Below are positions 6,955-15,046 of a stretch of DNA of 64,000 nt, piece after piece. A model generated the notes under the pieces. It made no database searches. It worked only from the letters and a program-made list of their open reading frames with translations, and was not told the origin of the DNA. The position numbers and the translations under genes were made by a program. This DNA is from Acinetobacter tibetensis. GTDB taxonomy: Bacteria > Pseudomonadota > Gammaproteobacteria > Pseudomonadales > Moraxellaceae. Every line of letters begins with the position of its first letter. The stretch's first letter is position 1. Location: contig NZ_CP098732.1 of the NCBI RefSeq assembly GCF_023824315.1, positions 744,001 through 808,000 of the forward strand, read 5' to 3'.

Positions 6955-7463
6955 ATATGCATCTCTGCCAGTTTGAAAACTTAGGTGGGGGTAAGCAAGC
7001 CCAAACAAGAGAAGCGTTTAGATGATTCTTTCATTTGACCAATCAAAACTATAGTTTTAGTCCTTATCTTTGATAGGAGTAATAATGAATATCTTAACGT
7101 CATAAAAGCCATATAGGCGTGGATATACTTAATCTTCGTGACGATTTTGACTGTAGTCGTGAGTAGAACTGTGAATGCCTTTATCTTCAGATAGTCCCGT
7201 AATCACGGTGTCAGTTGCATTATCAAATTTTCATAAAATTATCCTGCCTTTTATCTCTTTTAAGTAACGTGATGTGAAAAAATTCTAGTAGTAAAACGAG
7301 CTTAAAGATGAAAAAAATCACAAAAAATTCATGTCTTTATTTCTATGCTCGTAACCGAATCAAAATAGATCCAAGTTGTACACGTGAGTTGATTGAGTTT
7401 GTTGATGCTGTAAGTGTTAAAAAATCAGCTTTTTACTATTATTTGATTAAAAATGAGGATGGC
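6955..7463. other. Intergenic region with an in-frame extension of the next gene
   Basis: No gene is supported from 6955 to 7307. From ATG 7308 the frame of the DUF2805 gene is open and would add 52 residues (MKKITKNSCLYFYARN...), but that ATG has no good ribosome binding site and the added residues are not part of the known family. Confidence 0.5.
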
Positions 7464-7718
7464 GTGAATAAATTTGCTGAACAGGATTTATCAAGAATTA
7501 TCGAAATGGCTTGGGAAGATCGAACCCCATTTGAAGCTATTCATCGTGAATTTGGTTTGAATGAGACTGCAGTGATTCGCTTAATGCGTGAAAATATGAA
7601 ACCTTCGAGTTTTAAAATGTGGCGTAAAAGGGTAACGGGTCGAAAAACAAAGCATGTGCAGTTGCGTTCACCTGATGTAATTCGGGCTTATTGTTCGAGG
7701 CAGTACAAGCGTTTCTAA
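7464..7718 (+). CDS. DUF2805 / TIGR03643 family protein
   Basis: An 84-aa small basic protein. The GTG start at 7464 is chosen because GAGG lies 5 bases before it and the product then has the normal family length. The conserved core LSRIIEMAWEDRTPFEAI, then FGLNETAVIRLMR and SSFKMWRKRVTGRKTKH looks like a helix-turn-helix-type fold. It converges on the DUF2256/photolyase operon with 5 bp between the stops. Genes of this family are often found beside photolyase/cryptochrome genes; the biochemical role is not known to me. Confidence 0.75.
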   Translation: MNKFAEQDLSRIIEMAWEDRTPFEAIHREFGLNETAVIRLMRENMKPSSFKMWRKRVTGRKTKHVQLRSPDVIRAYCSRQYKRF

Positions 7719-7723
7719 GTACT

Positions 7724-7867
7724 TTACTTTGGGCGCTGTTTGGACTCACGTTTACATCGTTCAGAACAGTATCTGACTTCTTCCCAGCAACGTTGCCATT
7801 TCTTACGCCAGTTAAAAGGGCGTAAGCAGTGAATACAGATTTTTTCAGGAAGATGCTGCTTTTTCAT
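7724..7867 (-). CDS. DUF2256 family zinc-ribbon-like protein
   Basis: A 47-aa ORF beginning MKKQHLPEKICIHC. It holds a CIHC pair and a later C-W-E-E-V-R-Y-C-S-E-R-C cluster, so four or more cysteines could bind zinc; the rest is Arg/Lys-rich with WRKKW. This is the DUF2256 pattern. Its ATG lies 3 bp downstream of the photolyase stop, so it is the second gene of that operon. DUF2256 genes commonly accompany photolyase/cryptochrome genes; the function is unknown. Confidence 0.8.
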   Translation of the reverse strand: MKKQHLPEKICIHCLRPFNWRKKWQRCWEEVRYCSERCKRESKQRPK

Positions 7868-7870
7868 GGT

Positions 7871-9394
7871 TTATAACTCATCAATCCGACTGAGCAGTTG
7901 CTGCGCATGAGTGATAATCTGCTGCCGATCTTTAAGTTTATCGAGTTGCCGATAGATCATGCCCATACGTGGATGAGTACGAAATATCGCTTCATGTCGG
8001 ATCATAAAATACCAGTATAGACTGTTAAATGGACAGCTATCTGGCTCAGTACGAGTTTTGACATTGTAGGTACAGTGCTTGCAGTAATCTGACATTTTAT
8101 GAATGTAATTGCCCGAAGCGGCGTAGGGTTTGCTGGCCATTAAGCCGCCATCGGCGTGCATCACCATGCCCAGCGTGTTCGGTAGTTCTACCCATTCATA
8201 GGCATCGGCATAGACCGCCAGATACCATTCACTGATCTGCTGCGGGTCTACACCACTTAACAGGGCAAAGTTGCCAGTAATCATCAAACGCTGGATGTGA
8301 TGCGCATAGGCATTTTGGAAAGTATTGCGAAAACATTCTGCCATACAGTTCATCTGGGTATGACCAGTCCAGTAAAATTGTGGCAGCGGTGACGAATGCT
8401 GTAGTGCATTGCGGTTGGCATATTCCGGCATGTACAGCCAGTAAATGCCTCGTACATATTCACGCCAACCCAGAATCTGTCGGATAAAGCCTTCAACTGC
8501 ATTTAGTGGCGCATGACCGGCATAGTAGGCAGCTTCTGCTGCATCACAGACTTCTTTGGGCAACAGTAGACCACAGTTCAAATAAGGTGAGAGCAGGCTG
8601 TGAAACAGCGTATCCGTCCCTTGCGCCATGGCATCCTGATAATCACCAAAATAAGGCAAACTATGGGTAATAAAATGTTCCAGAACACGCTTGGCATTAC
8701 TGCGCGTGGTGGCCCAACGAAAATTGGCAAGACTTCCAGAATGCTGGCAAAACTCACGTTCAACCAGTGCAAATACATCTACATCAATCTGATCCCGTTC
8801 AAAATTAAGTTGCGGGGGCAAGGGCGGACTGCCCGACCAAGCTTTGCGATTGGCACTGTCATAGTTCCACTGTTGTCCAATGGGCTGCTGACCCAGCATC
8901 AAGTAACCAGTCTGCTTGCGCATTTCTCGGTAAAAATATTCCATACGCAGTGTTTGGTAGCGACTGGCAAAGTGGCGGAACTGCTCCAGACTACAGAAAA
9001 AACGGTCATCATTCAGGCACTGTACGGGCAGTTGTAACCGTTGGCTCCAGTGCTGTTCAATCTGCTGTTGTAGGCGATATTCTCCACAGTGGGTAACTAC
9101 CAGTTCTGTTACGGGGAACAGTTGTTGTTGTGACTGCACAAAATCCAGCAGGCTACGAATAGGACTACCAGATTCAAAAGCATGATAACGTACACGCCAA
9201 CCATCGGCTTTAAGTGCCTTGGCAAAATGACGCATGGCACTAAAAATCAGCGCAATTTTTTGAGGATGATGGGCGACATAAGTGGCTTCCTCAACCACTT
9301 CTGCCATCAGGATTACATCTTGGGTGCGGTCCAGTACTTTGAGCGTAGCGAGCTGATGATGAAGCTGGTCTCCCAGAATTAAACCGAAACGCAT
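7871..9394 (-). CDS. phrB: Iron-sulfur bacterial photolyase/cryptochrome (FeS-BCP, PhrB-like)
   Basis: A 507-aa flavoprotein of the FeS-BCP class, whose characterised members repair (6-4) photoproducts using FAD, a lumazine-type antenna and a 4Fe-4S cluster. The N-terminal Rossmann-like antenna domain (about 1-130) begins MRFGLILGDQL. The C-terminal helical FAD domain carries a Cys in CMAECFRNTF and the spaced CKHC...(12 residues)...C in CKHCTYNVKTRTEPDSC, giving the four cluster ligands. Length is normal. It leads an operon with the DUF2256 gene and faces an AT-rich 370-bp region with a TACA/TGTA palindrome. Photorepair against (6-4) lesions is inferred from the class. Confidence 0.9.
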   Translation of the reverse strand: MRFGLILGDQLHHQLATLKVLDRTQDVILMAEVVEEATYVAHHPQKIALIFSAMRHFAKALKADGWRVRYHAFESGSPIRSLLDFVQSQQQLFPVTELVVTHCGEYRLQQQIEQHWSQRLQLPVQCLNDDRFFCSLEQFRHFASRYQTLRMEYFYREMRKQTGYLMLGQQPIGQQWNYDSANRKAWSGSPPLPPQLNFERDQIDVDVFALVEREFCQHSGSLANFRWATTRSNAKRVLEHFITHSLPYFGDYQDAMAQGTDTLFHSLLSPYLNCGLLLPKEVCDAAEAAYYAGHAPLNAVEGFIRQILGWREYVRGIYWLYMPEYANRNALQHSSPLPQFYWTGHTQMNCMAECFRNTFQNAYAHHIQRLMITGNFALLSGVDPQQISEWYLAVYADAYEWVELPNTLGMVMHADGGLMASKPYAASGNYIHKMSDYCKHCTYNVKTRTEPDSCPFNSLYWYFMIRHEAIFRTHPRMGMIYRQLDKLKDRQQIITHAQQLLSRIDEL

Positions 9395-9418
9395 ACCAAT
9401 CTCAAAGTCTATAAAACA

Positions 9419-9440
9419 TACAACAGTGTAAATGTAGACA
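9419..9440 (-). promoter_or_regulatory. Candidate operator upstream of the photolyase gene
   Basis: TACAACAGTGTA (9419-9430) has palindromic TACA/TGTA half-sites and is followed by another TGTA (9433-9436), 25-46 bp upstream of the photolyase start. MerR-type light sensors of the CarH/LitR group bind TGTA-containing repeats and regulate photolyase genes in other bacteria; no such regulator is in the window. Weak evidence. Confidence 0.25.
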
Positions 9441-9720
9441 ACTCAATTTTATGTGAAAATACAGATCACCCAACAGCGACCGTGTCAGATGCGGATCAGC
9501 TATTGCACAGAAATCATCATCACTTGAGCAAAGCTGTATTTATCTATAAAAATTTCAAGCCACTTTACAATACTCGAATTCAATCATTGTCTAATGCATA
9601 GTGGGTGTGAAAATTATGTGATTTTAATCAAATAGATACAAATTATTATTGTTGCGATTCAGGCAGCTTACGCCTAGTATTTGAATTGAAGTTACTCCAT
9701 GTATGCTTCCTTGGTTTTGT

Positions 9721-9751
9721 CCCATACGCACCTTTGTATGGGATTTTTTTT
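9721..9751 (+). terminator. Terminator-like hairpin in the nudC leader
   Basis: CCCATAC (9721-9727) pairs with GTATGGG (9736-9742) around an 8-base loop, followed by A and eight T. It ends only 15 bp before the nudC ATG, with no gene upstream on this strand, so it may act as an attenuator, or it may end an unseen small transcript. Confidence 0.6.
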
Positions 9752-9766
9752 AATTAGAGGATTGTC

Positions 9767-10540
9767 ATGAGCATGCATTCAACAGCGTATATTTTTAAAC
9801 AGCAGCAATTACTTGTGGATAATCATTTCCAGTTGCCGCAGGTAGCAAGACTTCAACATGATCTGAACCTATCGGAAAATGGCAAGATCATTGCACGGGA
9901 TTTGAAAGAGGATGAACCTGTGCCAGAAGGTTACCAGTTGGTTCCGATCAGACAACTGGTACAAGTTTGGAGTAAACACCAGTTTGAACAAGCCAGTCGT
10001 GCGGTACAGTTACTGGAATGGCGCCGTAATCACCGCTTTTGTAGTAAATGTGGTCATGCCACCCAGCAGCATACCAGTCAGTATGCTATGGTCTGTCCAT
10101 CGTGTGGTTATAACCAATATCCGCGGGTGAATCCTTGTGTGATTACCATTATTACCCGAGGTACAGATGAAGTTCTGCTGGCGAAAAATGCCCGCAACAA
10201 AACCCAAATGTACAGTTTGATTGCTGGATTTGTCGAAGTAGGGGAAACTTTGGAAGAAGCTGTACGCCGTGAGACGCTAGAAGAGGTCGGGCTTCAGATT
10301 AAAAATATTCAATATCTGGCCAGTCAGCCGTGGCCATTTCCCAGCAATCTGATGATGGCATTCAAGGCGGAATATCACGCAGGGGATATTCGGATTCAGG
10401 AAAATGAACTCAGTGATGCACAATTTTTCAAGTTTGATCAATTGCCCGAAATTCCGTTCAAGGGCAGTATCGCCTATGCCATGATTCAGCATGTGATGCA
10501 TGGAACACCTGTGGCAGATGATACCCAAGCGTGGCTTTGA
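9767..10540 (+). CDS. nudC: NAD(H) pyrophosphatase / RNA deNADding Nudix hydrolase NudC
   Basis: A 257-aa protein of typical NudC length. A zinc ribbon (CSKC...CPSC, about residues 86-112) is followed by the Nudix box GFVEVGETLEEAVRRETLEE (about 154-175), matching GX5EX7REUXEEXGU, and by SQPWPFPSN, the motif that distinguishes NADH pyrophosphatases. It hydrolyses NADH/NAD+ to NMN(H) and AMP and removes NAD caps from RNA. TTAGAGG precedes the ATG. The terminator-like hairpin right upstream and a 23-codon ORF whose TGA overlaps this ATG could affect expression. Confidence 0.93.
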   Translation: MSMHSTAYIFKQQQLLVDNHFQLPQVARLQHDLNLSENGKIIARDLKEDEPVPEGYQLVPIRQLVQVWSKHQFEQASRAVQLLEWRRNHRFCSKCGHATQQHTSQYAMVCPSCGYNQYPRVNPCVITIITRGTDEVLLAKNARNKTQMYSLIAGFVEVGETLEEAVRRETLEEVGLQIKNIQYLASQPWPFPSNLMMAFKAEYHAGDIRIQENELSDAQFFKFDQLPEIPFKGSIAYAMIQHVMHGTPVADDTQAWL

Positions 10541-10795
10541 AATTTTAAAAGAGAAATGTTTGAATGATGATTTCTTGCTGAAATAAGAGCGGAAATCTAG
10601 GTCATCTAGAAAAGTAACTCTCTCAGCACTTGCCACGGACTTTGCCCGTCTTCACCCTATATGCTGAAATAAAGAGCTTGGCAATGATGGTGTTGCATGG
10701 TTTTTTGGTGCGGTGTGATCGGCTCGATCATTTGACTGTGGTGTATTTTACAGACCACTATAAACAGACAGCATTCTGAATAGACTGGGAATAAT
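10541..10795. other. Intergenic region, no gene seen
   Basis: The 255 bp after nudC hold only short overlapping frames without ribosome binding sites. No terminator or conserved motif was recognised. Confidence 0.5.
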
Positions 10796-10993
10796 TTAGA
10801 TAATCTTGAAAATTTTTCCACTTGAAGTACTTTGGAAAAACATATCAAAGCTAGGTCGAATATCTTCACCATCCACGGTTATATATTTGACATGGGAGCA
10901 AGACTGGCTAGCACCAAAATGGTGATCAACTGTGGCTTGAATAGAATATTTGATACCGAATTGATCTTTTATATTTAGATTTTGTTTAAGCAT
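10796..10993 (-). CDS. Small hypothetical protein
   Basis: A 65-aa ORF with AAGG about 11 bases before its ATG. The sequence (KYSIQATVDHHFG, HVKYITVDGEDIRPSFDMFF) has the balanced composition of a folded small protein, but I recognise no family. It lies 70 bp downstream of another small minus-strand gene, in a row of short genes that starts with a cold-shock gene. Confidence 0.45.
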   Translation of the reverse strand: MLKQNLNIKDQFGIKYSIQATVDHHFGASQSCSHVKYITVDGEDIRPSFDMFFQSTSSGKIFKII

Positions 10994-11063
10994 TTATATA
11001 TACCTTGAATAATAGCGCGAAAGAGAAACGATTACATGGCTTAATCATTCAGAAGTTTTTTAT

Positions 11064-11291
11064 TTAAATCACTTTATGATTTAACTTAAATAATTGATTC
11101 ATGGAAATATAAAATGTACGGCCATCTAAATTTAAATCTACTTCAACGCCAGATTCTAGAAGCACTTTTTTACCAACTTCAATCGCTTTAAACCCTTCAC
11201 GTGTATTTTGCATTTTATTTAAGGGGATTAACGAGACAATAATTTCAGTACCATTTGTAGATTTTGCCACTAATTCATTAATTTTTAACAA
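11064..11291 (-). CDS. Small hypothetical protein, 75 aa
   Basis: A TTG start at 11291 is chosen because AGGA lies 6 bases upstream; an in-frame TTG 15 codons earlier has no such site. The product begins MLKINELVAKSTNGTEIIVS and contains GKKVLLESGVEVDLNLDGRTF, a compact beta-rich pattern. No family identified. It is separated from the cold-shock gene by a strong terminator, so it is probably transcribed on its own. Confidence 0.5.
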   Translation of the reverse strand: MLKINELVAKSTNGTEIIVSLIPLNKMQNTREGFKAIEVGKKVLLESGVEVDLNLDGRTFYISMNQLFKLNHKVI

Positions 11292-11341
11292 TGTGTATCC
11301 TGTTTTTATGATTTTTTCGAAGAATATGATCAACAACTTTT

Positions 11342-11377
11342 GAATTAAAAAAGTACAGCGTCGTACTTTTTTAATTC
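11342..11377. terminator. Terminator downstream of the cold-shock gene
   Basis: GAATTAAAAAAGTAC (11342-11356) pairs perfectly with GTACTTTTTTAATTC (11363-11377) around a 6-base loop. It lies 11 bp after the cold-shock stop on the minus strand. Confidence 0.85.
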
Positions 11378-11387
11378 ATATAATTAC

Positions 11388-11603
11388 TTAGATCGCAGTA
11401 ATATTAACTGCGTTTGGGCCTTTTTGACCTTGAGCGATGCTGAATTGAACTTGTTGACCTTCAAATAAGGTTTTAAAACCTGAACTGGCAATTTCACTGA
11501 AGTGGGCAAAAACGTCTGGGCCTGATTCTTGTTGAATAAAACCAAAACCTTTAGTTTCATTGAACCACTTAACCGTACCTTTAACAATATTTGAGTTTGA
11601 CAT
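11388..11603 (-). CDS. Cold-shock domain protein (CspA family)
   Basis: A 71-aa single OB-fold RNA/DNA-binding protein. The RNP1 motif KGFGFIQQE and RNP2 motif VFAHFSEI are both present, after the typical KGTVKWFN start. The ATG at 11603 with AGGA upstream is chosen over an in-frame start 12 codons earlier. It acts as an RNA chaperone that melts secondary structure; whether it is cold-induced cannot be seen, although the long AT-rich upstream region would allow a cold-shock-type 5' leader. Confidence 0.92.
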   Translation of the reverse strand: MSNSNIVKGTVKWFNETKGFGFIQQESGPDVFAHFSEIASSGFKTLFEGQQVQFSIAQGQKGPNAVNITAI

Positions 11604-12086
11604 AATAAATCCTACTGATTTTTTAATAATTTTAGTCATTTTATTGACTGCTTATAACTTGGAAAATAATAAAGAATGAGACTTAAAATCTAAAAAAACG
11701 AAGGATTATGAATAAAACGACGATACTTAACAGAGATTCAATGAAACAAGACTTTTTTCTAGTTAAGTTCACTATACATTAAAAATAAAATTAATCAAGT
11801 TTTTTTATATGTATATTTAATTATCTTATAAAAGGCATCTGAATCGGGAAGGAGTCTGTTGATCTGGTTGACTTTTTTTTTTAACAAGTTCATGCACAGC
11901 ACTGATACATTTAAACAGAAAAAAACAATTTACTGCTTTAAAATCGGATCTAAGAAAAAATGATTTTACCCATCTTCTCTGGCTATAGAATTAAAATTGC
12001 GCCAGTACTTATTCTGTATTTAATCTTCACACTTTGTTCACATCTACTTGGGTTATCTTAAGCGTGCATTAAAACAAGGCTTAAAA
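11604..12086. other. Divergent intergenic region between cold-shock and lipocalin genes
   Basis: The 483 bp are very AT-rich, with several poly-A/T tracts, and no ORF of note. The half next to the cold-shock gene probably holds its promoter and long 5' leader. An in-frame upstream start for the lipocalin at 12048 was not chosen because it spoils the signal peptide. Confidence 0.5.
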
Positions 12087-12635
12087 ATGAAAACGCTATT
12101 CAAGTCACTTTTTGCCGCTATAGCGCTGGTCATCAACAGCTTAAGTGTAACCACTCGAGCAGAAACTGTTACGCCTCAGGCGGTAAATCAGGTGGATATT
12201 CAGAAGTATGCTGGTAAATGGTATGAAATTGCACATTTACCGATGTATTTTCAGCGTAAATGCGTATCGAATATCACGGCACAATATAGCGTCAATGCCG
12301 ATCAAACGATTAGGGTATTGAATAGCTGCCGAATTGCCAATGGCGAGATGATTAGCTCTGAAGGTGTTGCCTATTCGCAAAATCAGGGCAACAGCAAACT
12401 GAAGGTCAGCTTTTTGCCTACAGGTTTAAGATGGATTCCGTTGACCAAAGGTGATTACTGGGTATTACGAGTAGACCCAGAATATAAAGTGGCATTGGTT
12501 GGAGGACCGAGTAACAAATATCTGTGGATTTTATCGCGTGAACCACAATTGGATGAAGCGACTTATCAGTCCTATTTAGATACAGCGAAACACTATGGTT
12601 ATGACGTTACGAAACTAATTAAATTGCCGCATTAA
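12087..12635 (+). CDS. Secreted bacterial lipocalin (Blc family)
   Basis: A 182-aa precursor with a signal peptide (about residues 1-26, ending TRAE; no lipobox Cys). The lipocalin signature KYAGKWYEIAHLP follows, then QRKCVSNITAQYS, the conserved VLRVDPEYKVALVGGP and LWILSREP. Unlike E. coli Blc it appears soluble-periplasmic rather than lipid-anchored. Blc-type lipocalins bind fatty acids or lysophospholipids. It lies directly upstream of a lipid-modification cluster, but a terminator separates it from the desaturase gene. Confidence 0.88.
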   Translation: MKTLFKSLFAAIALVINSLSVTTRAETVTPQAVNQVDIQKYAGKWYEIAHLPMYFQRKCVSNITAQYSVNADQTIRVLNSCRIANGEMISSEGVAYSQNQGNSKLKVSFLPTGLRWIPLTKGDYWVLRVDPEYKVALVGGPSNKYLWILSREPQLDEATYQSYLDTAKHYGYDVTKLIKLPH

Positions 12636-12649
12636 TCTGCTACCCCTTT

Positions 12650-12687
12650 GCCGAACTGATAAATCTCTCTACAGTTCGGCTTTTTTT
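12650..12687 (+). terminator. Rho-independent terminator after the lipocalin gene
   Basis: GCCGAACTG (12650-12658) pairs with CAGTTCGGC (12672-12680), followed by seven T. Confidence 0.85.
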
Positions 12688-12770
12688 CTTTACTTCACAT
12701 AAAATTCATATCTAACTGATTAGACTCATCAAATAGAATAAAGACAGTCGCTTAAAATTAGGATAAGTCC

Positions 12771-13757
12771 ATGTTGAAAAGTCTGATACGATGGATAGAT
12801 AGCTGGTCTACAACTGCACAGCCTGAAATATTGAATGCTGAAAATAGCAAGATTCAGTGGTTGAGAATTTTGCCGTTTATTCTATTGCATCTGGCTTGTC
12901 TGGCCGTGTTTTGGGTAGGTGTGTCATGGTTTGCACTTGGCTTTATGCTGATGTTCTACCTGATTCGCATGTTCTCTATTACGGCTTTTTTTCATCGTTA
13001 TCTGTCGCATAAAACTTTTCAAACCTCGCGCCCAGTGCAGTTCGTGTTTGTATTACTGGGCACCATGAGTGCACAGCGTGGCCCCTTGTGGTGGGCAGCC
13101 CATCATCGTTATCACCACCGCTATACAGATTCTTCACAAGACCCACATTCATCTACCCACGGTTTTTGGTATAGCCATGTGGGCTGGTTTCTGAATGAAT
13201 ATAACTTTGCCACACGTAAAGAAGTCATCAAGGACTGGTTGAAATATCCGGAATTAATCTGGCTCGACCGATTTAGTCTAATGGTGGTGCTGCTGACCGC
13301 GGGTGGGATTTATGTGCTAGGAGAGTGGCTGGCCATCACTTGGCCACAACTCGGCACTTCTGGCTTGCAATTACTGGTCTGGGGATTTGTGGTCTCTACC
13401 GTGCTACTGATCCATGCGACCTTATGTATCAATTCACTGGCACATCATTACGGCAGCCGTGATTTTGACACTGATGATCAAAGCCGTAACAATTTATTCT
13501 TGTCTATCATTACCTTGGGCGAAGGTTGGCACAACAATCACCATTATTATGCAGGCAGTACCCGACAGGGCTTTTACTGGTGGCAGATTGATGTGACCTA
13601 TTACCTACTAAAAATTATGTCTTGGCTCGGGATAGTTTGGGGCTTAAAGCCAATTCCAGCGCGGGTCTATGACGTCAGTAAAATTGCACAAGCTCGAAAA
13701 CAGAGAAAAGCAGCCAAAACAGGCGCTCCTACTATTCATTCGAAGGAATCACCATGA
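12771..13757 (+). CDS. Membrane fatty-acid (acyl-CoA/acyl-lipid) desaturase
   Basis: A 328-aa integral membrane di-iron enzyme. The three histidine boxes are HRYLSH, HHRYHH and HNNHH, separated by hydrophobic segments, as in delta-9 desaturases. It introduces a cis double bond into a saturated acyl chain using O2 and electrons from a partner. It is the first gene of a cluster: its TGA overlaps the ATG of the FAD oxidoreductase, and the Cfa-like methyltransferases downstream need an unsaturated acyl chain, so it may supply their substrate. Confidence 0.88.
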   Translation: MLKSLIRWIDSWSTTAQPEILNAENSKIQWLRILPFILLHLACLAVFWVGVSWFALGFMLMFYLIRMFSITAFFHRYLSHKTFQTSRPVQFVFVLLGTMSAQRGPLWWAAHHRYHHRYTDSSQDPHSSTHGFWYSHVGWFLNEYNFATRKEVIKDWLKYPELIWLDRFSLMVVLLTAGGIYVLGEWLAITWPQLGTSGLQLLVWGFVVSTVLLIHATLCINSLAHHYGSRDFDTDDQSRNNLFLSIITLGEGWHNNHHYYAGSTRQGFYWWQIDVTYYLLKIMSWLGIVWGLKPIPARVYDVSKIAQARKQRKAAKTGAPTIHSKESP

Positions 13758-15037
13758 AAATTGCGATTATTGGTTCAGGTATTTCCGGTTTGTATGCGGC
13801 TTGGAAATTAAGTAAAGTGCATGACGTTACCGTCTTTGAAAAGAATAACTACTTTGGCGGCCATACCGATACCCATCAGTTGAATATAGATGGCGAACAG
13901 GTCGCGGTGGACAGTGGCTTTATTGTATTTAATGAGCATAACTATCCACTGTTCTGTGCAATGCTCAAAGAACTCGGGATTCAATCGCAAAGCAGTGACA
14001 TGGGCTTTTCGGTGAACAATCAGGTCACAGGTTTACAGTACAATCCTTCAAAAAAATTCTCGCTCTTGTTTAGACCGCAAAACTTCTTTAATGCCGATTT
14101 TCGCGTGATGTTGTCGGATCTGTTCCGTTTCTATGCTGCGAATAAAGAGATTGAGGTTGAACAGATTGATGCACAGCTCAGTATTGATGAGTATCTGAAT
14201 CAGCATGACTATTCCGAAGCCTTTCGTCAGGAACATCTCTATCCGATGTGCGGGGCACTGTGGTCTTGTCCAGTAGAGCAAGCCGGACAGATTCCGTATA
14301 AATTTGTGGTGAGCTTTTTTCAGCACCATCGTATGTTACAGCTCAAAGACCGGCCTTCGTGGCTTACGGTCAAGGGGGGATCAGCGCGTTACGTCCGTGC
14401 TATTCAGGCCCAGTCGAATATGACTTTCCGCAAGACCGGTGTTCTGCATGTCTCGCGGAGTGCCAATGATGTAGTGATTGAAACTGTACAGGGCAGTGAA
14501 CGTTTTGACTGGGTAATCTTTGCCAGCCATGCTGATGACAGCTTGAATTTACTCAAAGACCCGTCAGCGCAAGAGCTGGAGGTACTTGGAAAGTTTCGTT
14601 ATCAAGATAACCGTATGGTGGTGCATTCCGATACCCATATCATGCCCAAATCCAGACGCCAGTGGGCCAGTTGGCATGTGCATGTGACCCCCAGTCGTGC
14701 ATCCGAATTAACGCCATTCCAGCATAGTGGCATGCATTACGGTTTCAGTTACTGGATGAACCAGTTGCAAAACCTAAACTGTAAAACCCAAATCTTTGCC
14801 ACACTCAATCCTAACTTTAACCTCAATCCAGAAAAAATATGGGTGGAACGGTATTACCGTCATCCAGTATTTGATGCTGCTGCGATTGAAGCACAACAAC
14901 GTTGGGCCGAAGTCAATGGTCAGAACCGGACATCATATTGTGGTGCCTACTGGGGCTGGGGTTTTCATGAAGATGGCGCGCGTAGTGCTTCATGGGTCGT
15001 AAATCAGTTACTGCAACAGACTGAGCAGGCGGCTTAG
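13754..15037 (+). CDS. FAD-dependent amine-oxidase-like oxidoreductase
   Basis: A 427-aa flavoprotein starting with the dinucleotide-binding fingerprint AIIGSGISGLYAAWKLS and the acidic VFEKNNYFGGHTDT that contacts the FAD ribose. The C-terminal FAD motif GAYWGWGFHEDGARSA is present. It belongs to the group found next to DUF1365 and Cfa-like genes in many Proteobacteria; a flavin-dependent desaturation in furan fatty-acid synthesis (UfaD) is the nearest characterised role I know, but orthology is not established here. ATGA overlap with the desaturase gene; DUF1365 follows after 9 bp. Confidence 0.8.
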   Translation: MKIAIIGSGISGLYAAWKLSKVHDVTVFEKNNYFGGHTDTHQLNIDGEQVAVDSGFIVFNEHNYPLFCAMLKELGIQSQSSDMGFSVNNQVTGLQYNPSKKFSLLFRPQNFFNADFRVMLSDLFRFYAANKEIEVEQIDAQLSIDEYLNQHDYSEAFRQEHLYPMCGALWSCPVEQAGQIPYKFVVSFFQHHRMLQLKDRPSWLTVKGGSARYVRAIQAQSNMTFRKTGVLHVSRSANDVVIETVQGSERFDWVIFASHADDSLNLLKDPSAQELEVLGKFRYQDNRMVVHSDTHIMPKSRRQWASWHVHVTPSRASELTPFQHSGMHYGFSYWMNQLQNLNCKTQIFATLNPNFNLNPEKIWVERYYRHPVFDAAAIEAQQRWAEVNGQNRTSYCGAYWGWGFHEDGARSASWVVNQLLQQTEQAA

Positions 15038-15046
15038 GAGCACAGA

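Noticed and set aside
8578..9382. Plus- and minus-strand frames inside the photolyase gene
   Set aside because: They are in alternative frames of a well-conserved enzyme and carry no motifs.
10541..10795. Short frames after nudC on both strands
   Set aside because: They overlap each other and nudC, lack ribosome binding sites and show no protein-like composition.
12048..12086. Upstream in-frame start of the lipocalin gene
   Set aside because: It would put a basic extension before the signal peptide; ATG 12087 gives a normal precursor.
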